64,000 nt of DNA from Halococcoides cellulosivorans. GTDB lineage: Archaea; Halobacteriota; Halobacteria; Halobacteriales; Haloarculaceae. A program made the position numbers and the translations under genes. Shown one piece after another: positions 59,568-64,000 of the stretch. The notes below the pieces were generated by a model that worked only from the letters and a program-made list of their open reading frames with translations, had not been told where the DNA came from and ran no database searches. Position 1 is the stretch's first letter. Each line of letters opens with the position of its first letter. The DNA is taken from the NCBI RefSeq assembly GCF_003058365.1, contig NZ_CP028858.1, forward strand, positions 682,001 through 746,000. Direction: 5' to 3'.

Positions 59568-61748
59568 TTAGAAGTAATCGATGCCGGCGGGCAGTTCGAG
59601 CTTCATGCCTTTGCGCTCGCGGATCTGTGTGATGATGTCGGGCTGGAGGTTGTCGGCCAGCACGCGGAAGCCCGCGTTCTCGGTGTTCCAGGAGGCGCGG
59701 CCTTCGGTCGCCGACCGAATGTCGCTCGAAAATCCGATCATCTCCTCGACGGGCGCGATGCCCTCGATCACCATGACGTCGCCTTCCTGGTACATGTCGT
59801 CGACCCGGCCACGTCGGCCCTGAATCTCGCCCGATGCCGCGCCCATGTGTTCGCTGGGCACGTCGATCCGGACGTCCTGAATCGGCTCCAGGAGGCGGAT
59901 CTCGGCGTCGATCAGCGCGTTGTGGACGGCCTGGCGGACGGCGGGGACGACCTGGGCGGGACCGCGGTGGATGGCGTCCTCGTGCAGGCGAGCGTCGTGC
60001 AATCGGAGCAGCGACCCCTGGACCGGTTCGGCGGCCAGCGGCCCGTCGTCGAGGGCCTCTTCGAGCCCCTCGATGACGAGTTCCATCGTCTCGTTGAGGT
60101 GCTGAATCCCCTTCGTGTCGTCGATCAGGATGTTCGTCCGGTGGATCGTCTCGACCTCCTGGGAGGCCTCCTTCTCGAGGCCGGCGTCCTGGAGGGCTTC
60201 ACGCCGTTCGAGTTCGGGCATGTCCATCGACGCCTCGCCCATCTTGATCGTCTCGACGACGTCCTCGGGCAGCGGCTCGACGGTGATGTAAAACCGGTTG
60301 TGTCGGTTCGGAGAGATGCCCTCGACCTCTCGCGAGGCGGTCTGGGGGGCCTCGCGGAAGACGACGATCGGTTCACCGGTCGTGATCGGAATGCCCTGGT
60401 TGCGCTCGATGCGCTGGCCGATCACCTCGAGGTGGAGTTCGCCCTGTCCGGAGATGAGGTGCTCGCCGGTGTCCTCGTTGATCTCCACGTGGATCGTCGG
60501 GTCTTCTTTCGAGACCTGCTGGAGCGTCTCGATCAGCTTCGGCAGGTCGTCCATGCGCTGGGCTTCGACACTTTTCGTGATGACGGGCTCCGAGAGGTGC
60601 TCGATCGACTCGAAGGGCGTCATCTCGACGCTACTGACCGTCGAGCCCGCGATGGCGTCTTTCAGCCCCGTGACGGCGGCGATGTTCCCCGCGGGCACGC
60701 GACTCACTTCCTCGCGTTCACCACCCATGAACAGCCCGACCGACTGGAGGCGGTTCGTCCCGGCCGTCCCCGAGACGTAGAGGTCCTGGCCCTCTTCGAG
60801 CGTGCCAGAGAAGACACGACCCGTCGCAATCTCGCCGGCGTGGGGGTCCATCGAGATGTCCGTCACCATGAAGACGACCTCGCCGTCCTCGTCGACGAAG
60901 CGCATGCTCTCCGCGAGTTCCGAGTCCGCGTCGCCACGCCAGACCGTCGGAATCCGACGGGGCTGGGCGTCGACGGGGTTCGGGAAGTGCTCACAGACCA
61001 TGTCGAGGACGACGTCCGAGAGTGGCGTCTGCTCGTGGAGTTCCTGGCGCTTGTCCGCCCGCTCCAGATCGATGATGTCACCGAAGTCCATCCCCGTGGC
61101 GACCATCGACGGCTTCGAGACGCCCCACTTGTAGAGTGCGGAGCCAAAAGCGACCGTCCCCTCGTCGACCGAGACCGTCCAGTCGCGATCCCAGTCCTCG
61201 GTCATCCCGCGGATGAGTTCGTTCACGTCGTGGATGACTGCGAGCAGGCGTTCCTGCATCTCCTCGGGGCCCTCCTGCAGTTCCGAGATCAGCCGGTCGA
61301 CCTTGTTGATAAAGAGGGTGGGCTTGACGCCTTCTCGCAGCGCCTGCCGAAGCACGGTCTCGGTCTGGGGCATCGCGCCCTCGACGGCGTCGACGACCAC
61401 CATCGCGCCGTCGACCGCGCGCATCGCGCGTGTCACGTCGCCACCGAAGTCGACGTGGCCCGGCGTGTCGATCAGGTTGATGAGGTGGTTTTTCTCATCG
61501 TACTCGTGGGTCATCGAGACGTTTGCCGCGTCGATGGTGATCCCACGCTCCTGTTCGTCCTCTTCGGTGTCCATCGCGAGCTGTTCGCCCGCGGTGTCCT
61601 CGGAGATCATCCCTGCCCCCGCGAGCAGGTTGTCCGTCAGCGTCGTCTTCCCGTGGTCGACGTGGGCGGCGATCGCGATGTTGCGAATCTGTTCGGGCTG
61701 GTCCATCAGCCCCTCACATTCCTCGACGATCTGCGAGCGTCGGCTCAT
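59568..61748 (-). CDS. fusA: Translation elongation factor 2 (aEF-2)
   Basis: 726 residues, the archaeal EF-2 length. G-domain motifs [28 protein letters not shown] and NKVDRL are present, and domain IV carries the diphthamide loop ([16 protein letters not shown]). It drives GTP-dependent translocation on the ribosome. Upstream on this strand lies a 57-bp repeat array. Downstream is a T-tract and a hairpin cassette, the same 3' context as tRNA-Val. Confidence 0.98.
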   Translation of the reverse strand: MSRRSQIVEECEGLMDQPEQIRNIAIAAHVDHGKTTLTDNLLAGAGMISEDTAGEQLAMDTEEDEQERGITIDAANVSMTHEYDEKNHLINLIDTPGHVDFGGDVTRAMRAVDGAMVVVDAVEGAMPQTETVLRQALREGVKPTLFINKVDRLISELQEGPEEMQERLLAVIHDVNELIRGMTEDWDRDWTVSVDEGTVAFGSALYKWGVSKPSMVATGMDFGDIIDLERADKRQELHEQTPLSDVVLDMVCEHFPNPVDAQPRRIPTVWRGDADSELAESMRFVDEDGEVVFMVTDISMDPHAGEIATGRVFSGTLEEGQDLYVSGTAGTNRLQSVGLFMGGEREEVSRVPAGNIAAVTGLKDAIAGSTVSSVEMTPFESIEHLSEPVITKSVEAQRMDDLPKLIETLQQVSKEDPTIHVEINEDTGEHLISGQGELHLEVIGQRIERNQGIPITTGEPIVVFREAPQTASREVEGISPNRHNRFYITVEPLPEDVVETIKMGEASMDMPELERREALQDAGLEKEASQEVETIHRTNILIDDTKGIQHLNETMELVIEGLEEALDDGPLAAEPVQGSLLRLHDARLHEDAIHRGPAQVVPAVRQAVHNALIDAEIRLLEPIQDVRIDVPSEHMGAASGEIQGRRGRVDDMYQEGDVMVIEGIAPVEEMIGFSSDIRSATEGRASWNTENAGFRVLADNLQPDIITQIRERKGMKLELPAGIDYF

Positions 61749-61787
61749 TATGGGCCATCCTATCCGCAGGGCAATGAAAAGGGTAGT

Positions 61788-61829
61788 GTTTCCGTGTGAA
61801 GCGTGTCAAAGACACGCGAACACGGAAAC
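61788..61829. promoter_or_regulatory. Long hairpin at the EF-2 edge of the array
   Basis: Outer 10-bp arms (GTTTCCGTGT / ACACGGAAAC) and inner 7-bp arms (GCGTGTC / GACACGC) surround an AAA loop, with a 3/2-nt internal bulge. The outer left arm is an inverted partial copy of the repeat unit. It lies 40-80 nt before the EF-2 start. Confidence 0.6.
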
Positions 61830-62185
61830 GAGCGGTGGGGTGGTGGATGCGTTGGAAGCGTGTCAAAGACACGCGAACACGGAAACGAGCGGTGGGGTGG
61901 TGGATGCGTTGGAAGCGTGTCAAAGACACGCGAACACGGAAACGAGCGGTGGGGTGGTGGATGCGTTGGAAGCGTGTCAAAGACACGCGAACACGGAAAC
62001 GAGCGGTGGGGTGGTCGATTCGTTGGAAGCGTGTCAAAGACATGCGAACACGGAAACGAGCGGTGGGGTGGTGGATGCGTTGGATGCGTGTCAAAGACAC
62101 GCGAACACGGAACCGAGCGGTGGGGTGGTGGATGCGTTGGATGCGTGTCAAAGACACGCGAACACGGAACCGAGCGGTGGGGTGG
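61799..62185. repeat. 57-bp tandem repeat array (six full units plus one partial)
   Basis: Units start at 61799, 61856, 61913, 61970, 62027, 62084 and 62141 (last about 45 bp). Each contains GCGTGTC-AAA-GACACGC, a 7-bp hairpin, and a G/T-rich second half. Units differ by only a few bases: unit 5 has GACATGC, which keeps a G-U pair in RNA. Because 57 is a multiple of 3, long frames run through it on both strands, but none has a supported start. There are no unique spacers, so it is not CRISPR. Confidence 0.93.
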
Positions 62186-62201
62186 CGGTTCCCCACACTG
62201 G

Positions 62202-62208
62202 AATTAAG
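62202..62208 (+). promoter_or_regulatory. TATA-like box for the membrane protein at 62232
   Basis: AATTAAG lies 24-30 nt before the ATG at 62232, directly after the repeat array. Confidence 0.5.
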
Positions 62209-62231
62209 GGTACTCCCGCCGTCGGCCCGGT

Positions 62232-62861
62232 ATGGCCATCGACTGGATCGCCCGCCGACTGCTGGACTGGATCGATATGGACGACGAGGAGGCCGCGGAG
62301 GTTCTCCCGGGATCGCTCGCGGAGGGCCTCCCCGAGCGCTCGATTGCGGACCCGACCGGATCCCGGCCGTCGGAAACGGCCGAGGCCGATGTCTCGACCG
62401 AGGCTTTGGCGTCGGGAGACACCGACGCGGAACCCGCCGTATCGACACTGGCGGCCGAGACCGACGACGGGCCGTCGCGACTCCGTCGGTTCGGCCCGTA
62501 TCTGCTGGGCCTGGGCGCGGCGCTGGCGGCGTTCGTCGGCGTGCTGGGCGTCGTCCACGTCGTGCGCGGCTGGATCGAGGAACTTCGTGTCGGCCACACG
62601 CCGATGGACGGGGCGGTCGACGACGAGTCGGGGCCCGCGCCGGTGTCCGGTTCGGACGGCCCCGACGCCGGTCGCGTCCCCGCCGCCGAGCGGTCTATGG
62701 GTGACGATGCGGTCCCGTCCGTGGCGGACGAGGAGAGCGACGGCGACGTTCTCGCGGCGCTGGTTGGACTCGGCTTTCACAAACTCGTCGACGGCGTCGT
62801 CTCGCGGCCGCCGGTGGCCGACGAAGGGACGACGATCCCGGTCGAACGGCCGGAGGACTAA
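62232..62861 (+). CDS. Single-helix membrane protein with acidic tails
   Basis: 209 residues. An N-terminal amphipathic helix ([20 protein letters not shown]) is followed by acidic disordered sequence, one membrane helix (about 88-110, [22 protein letters not shown]), another acidic stretch and a C-terminal helix ([19 protein letters not shown]). No known domain. It converges on the transducer gene, overlapping its stop by 4 nt. Confidence 0.65.
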   Translation: MAIDWIARRLLDWIDMDDEEAAEVLPGSLAEGLPERSIADPTGSRPSETAEADVSTEALASGDTDAEPAVSTLAAETDDGPSRLRRFGPYLLGLGAALAAFVGVLGVVHVVRGWIEELRVGHTPMDGAVDDESGPAPVSGSDGPDAGRVPAAERSMGDDAVPSVADEESDGDVLAALVGLGFHKLVDGVVSRPPVADEGTTIPVERPED

Positions 62862-64000
62862 TCCTCGGTCTCGTAGCGATCGAACAGGGTCGCGAGTTGG
62901 GTCGCGCGCATGGTCAGCATCTTCGCATTGACGCTCATCTCTCCGAGCGCGAGGGTCTGCTCTTCTGCGATCGCGGCGATGTGTTCGGCCTCGTCGACGT
63001 TCTGGCGGCTGACCTCCGCGAGTTCGTCTGCCGTCGAGGCGACCTCTTCGGTCGTCGCGGCCTGATCGTCGGTCGCTGAGGAGATCTCTTTGATGCCACT
63101 GGAGGTGTCTTGAACGTGATCGAGAATCGATTCGAGTGCGTCGAGACTCTCCTCGATCGTCCCGCGGGAACGCTCGACGGACTCGCTCATCGTGTGGATC
63201 TCCCCGACGGTATGTCCGGTCTGCTCCTGGGCGTCCTCGATGAGGTCTTCGATCTGCCCGGTCGCAGATTTGGTCTCCTCAGCGAGTTGTTTGACCTCGT
63301 CCGCGACGACGCCGAAGCCGGTCTGCTCGCCCGAGGAGGCGTGCGCTGCTTCGATCGAGGCGTTGAGCGCGAGGATGTTGGTCTGCTCGGCAATGTCGTC
63401 GATCATATCGACGATCGTCCCGATCTCGTTCATCTGATCGTCGAGTTCTTCGACGGCCCCGACGACCTGGTCGGTCTGTTCGTCGGCCTCGACCATCGCG
63501 TCTCGGGCCTCGCGGGCGGATTCGATGCCGTCGACGGTGTGCCGTTCGGTCTGATCGGCCCGCTCGGAGACCTGGTCCGAGGAGGCGGCGATCTCTTCGA
63601 TCGTCGCGGACATGTCACTCATCTCCTCGGAGATCTCGGAGATCTGGTGGTGTTGATCGAGAAAGACGTCACCGATCTCCTGGATCGACGCGGAGACGTT
63701 CTCGCTGGCCTCGCGGACGGCGTCGGTCGCGGCGGCGACCTGTTCGCTGTTGCCCACGAGGTCGTCGCTGAACTCCGCCGCGGTCGTGATCGTCTGCTGG
63801 AACTCCGTGACGGCGGCGTTGAACTCGCTGGCGAGCGTCGCCATCTCGGGATCGTCGACGGACTCGTCCAGCCGCGCCGTGAGATCTCCATCACCGACGG
63901 TTCCGACCCCCTGAGCGTACGTTCGTGCGGTCTCGTGGATCGTCGCGGCGTCGACACCGCCGTCGGCAACCGTCGGGCGATGGAAATCGGTGACGACGGT
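62858..64000 (-). CDS. Methyl-accepting chemotaxis (halobacterial transducer) protein, 5'-truncated by the window
   Basis: The frame is open to the window edge, so the N-terminal sensor is missing. The visible 380 residues begin with a HAMP-like segment ([30 protein letters not shown]). The long coiled-coil signalling domain follows, with the conserved hairpin tip [46 protein letters not shown] that contacts CheA/CheW. Glu/Gln-rich flanks are likely methylation sites. It controls the archaellum motor. Whether the sensor is membrane-bound or cytoplasmic cannot be seen. Confidence 0.93.
   Translation of the reverse strand, partial: TVVTDFHRPTVADGGVDAATIHETARTYAQGVGTVGDGDLTARLDESVDDPEMATLASEFNAAVTEFQQTITTAAEFSDDLVGNSEQVAAATDAVREASENVSASIQEIGDVFLDQHHQISEISEEMSDMSATIEEIAASSDQVSERADQTERHTVDGIESAREARDAMVEADEQTDQVVGAVEELDDQMNEIGTIVDMIDDIAEQTNILALNASIEAAHASSGEQTGFGVVADEVKQLAEETKSATGQIEDLIEDAQEQTGHTVGEIHTMSESVERSRGTIEESLDALESILDHVQDTSSGIKEISSATDDQAATTEEVASTADELAEVSRQNVDEAEHIAAIAEEQTLALGEMSVNAKMLTMRATQLATLFDRYETED

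Larger units (their letters stand above)
61749..62231. other. Divergent promoter region of EF-2 and a membrane protein, filled by a repeat array
   Basis: A 483-nt spacer with EF-2 leaving leftward and the gene at 62232 leaving rightward. The array (61799-62185) occupies most of it. The EF-2 promoter must lie in the 50 nt between 61749 and the array or within the array itself. Confidence 0.7.

Noticed and set aside
59086-59571. A plus-strand 161-aa protein sharing a C-terminal segment with the frame antisense to tRNA-Val
   Set aside because: The shared segment is the translated hairpin block. The single difference is nonsynonymous and sits in a loop, which favours a structural element over a protein.
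61799-62185. CRISPR array
   Set aside because: The units are contiguous 57-bp repeats without unique spacers and no cas genes are nearby apart from a distant stand-alone Cas4-like protein.
61796-62704. A repetitive basic protein encoded by the 57-bp array
   Set aside because: All three forward frames and at least one reverse frame are open because the unit is a multiple of three. The frame continues antithetically through the well-supported gene at 62232 and lacks a promoter or start support.

Overview
This 64-kb window is chromosomal DNA from a halophilic archaeon (class Halobacteria). The proteins are Asp/Glu-rich and DNA G+C is high. Many genes have a TATA-like box about 27 nt before the start codon, as in leaderless transcripts. 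The ribosomal and RNA-polymerase genes (uS13-uS4-uS11-Rpo3, eL18-uL13-uS9-Rpo10-Rpo6) are archaeal, with tRNA-Ser(GCU) and tRNA-Leu(CAG) embedded, followed by enolase and uS2. A Tat-exported rhamnogalacturonan lyase with a dockerin-like tail suggests a plant-polysaccharide-degrading lineage such as Halorhabdus/Halococcoides (inference).

Layout. 1-3.5 kb: an unfamiliar module, a 5'-truncated membrane protein plus a 258-aa partner, then a shorter membrane-protein-like fragment plus a paralogous partner. 3.7-10.2 kb: small conserved proteins, a phosphodiesterase-like enzyme, an NRDE protein and a two-PAS histidine kinase. 10.2-11.9 kb: proC-proB without proA. 11.9-14.8 kb: an AT-rich patch, a duplicated 3' fragment of the drg GTPase gene, a GIDE-like membrane protein and intact drg. 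15.2-21.3 kb: the translation/transcription operon and eno-rps2. 21.4-29.1 kb: a HicBA pair, a Cas4-like protein, Sua5, a CNNM/CorC protein, an SCP-2-like protein and a DUF460 protein. 29.1-37.7 kb: a histidine kinase, RNase Z, a phosphohexomutase, an RNA-ligase-like protein, Pth2, DUF2270, a rhodanese/metallo-beta-lactamase protein and Rio2. 37.8-38.2 kb: tRNA-Val(CAC) and a seven-hairpin cassette. 38.3-53.4 kb: a serine hydrolase, DUF998, YihY, an FAD oxidoreductase, an SLC13 carrier with a divergent ArsR regulator, a GTPBP1-like GTPase, a PIN/antitoxin pair behind duplicated operator-like repeats, an alcohol dehydrogenase, a HAD phosphatase and a CoA-disulfide-reductase-like enzyme. 53.6-59.1 kb: the pectin lyase, ACT/homoserine dehydrogenase and two coupled membrane proteins. 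59.1-64 kb: a second seven-hairpin cassette, EF-2, a 57-bp minisatellite, a membrane protein and a 5'-truncated chemotaxis transducer.

The strongest unexplained signal is the pair of hairpin cassettes at 37.9-38.1 kb and 59.3-59.5 kb. They lie in opposite orientation, each just past the 3' end and T-tract of a translation-related gene (tRNA-Val, EF-2). Both have the order three near-identical hairpins, two locus-specific hairpins, an A-rich motif, then two locus-specific hairpins. The only mismatch in their 97-nt shared block lies in a loop. Second is the 2-3529 module, whose layout resembles a polymorphic toxin/immunity locus with an orphan cassette. Third is the 57-bp repeat array between the divergent EF-2 and membrane-protein promoters.
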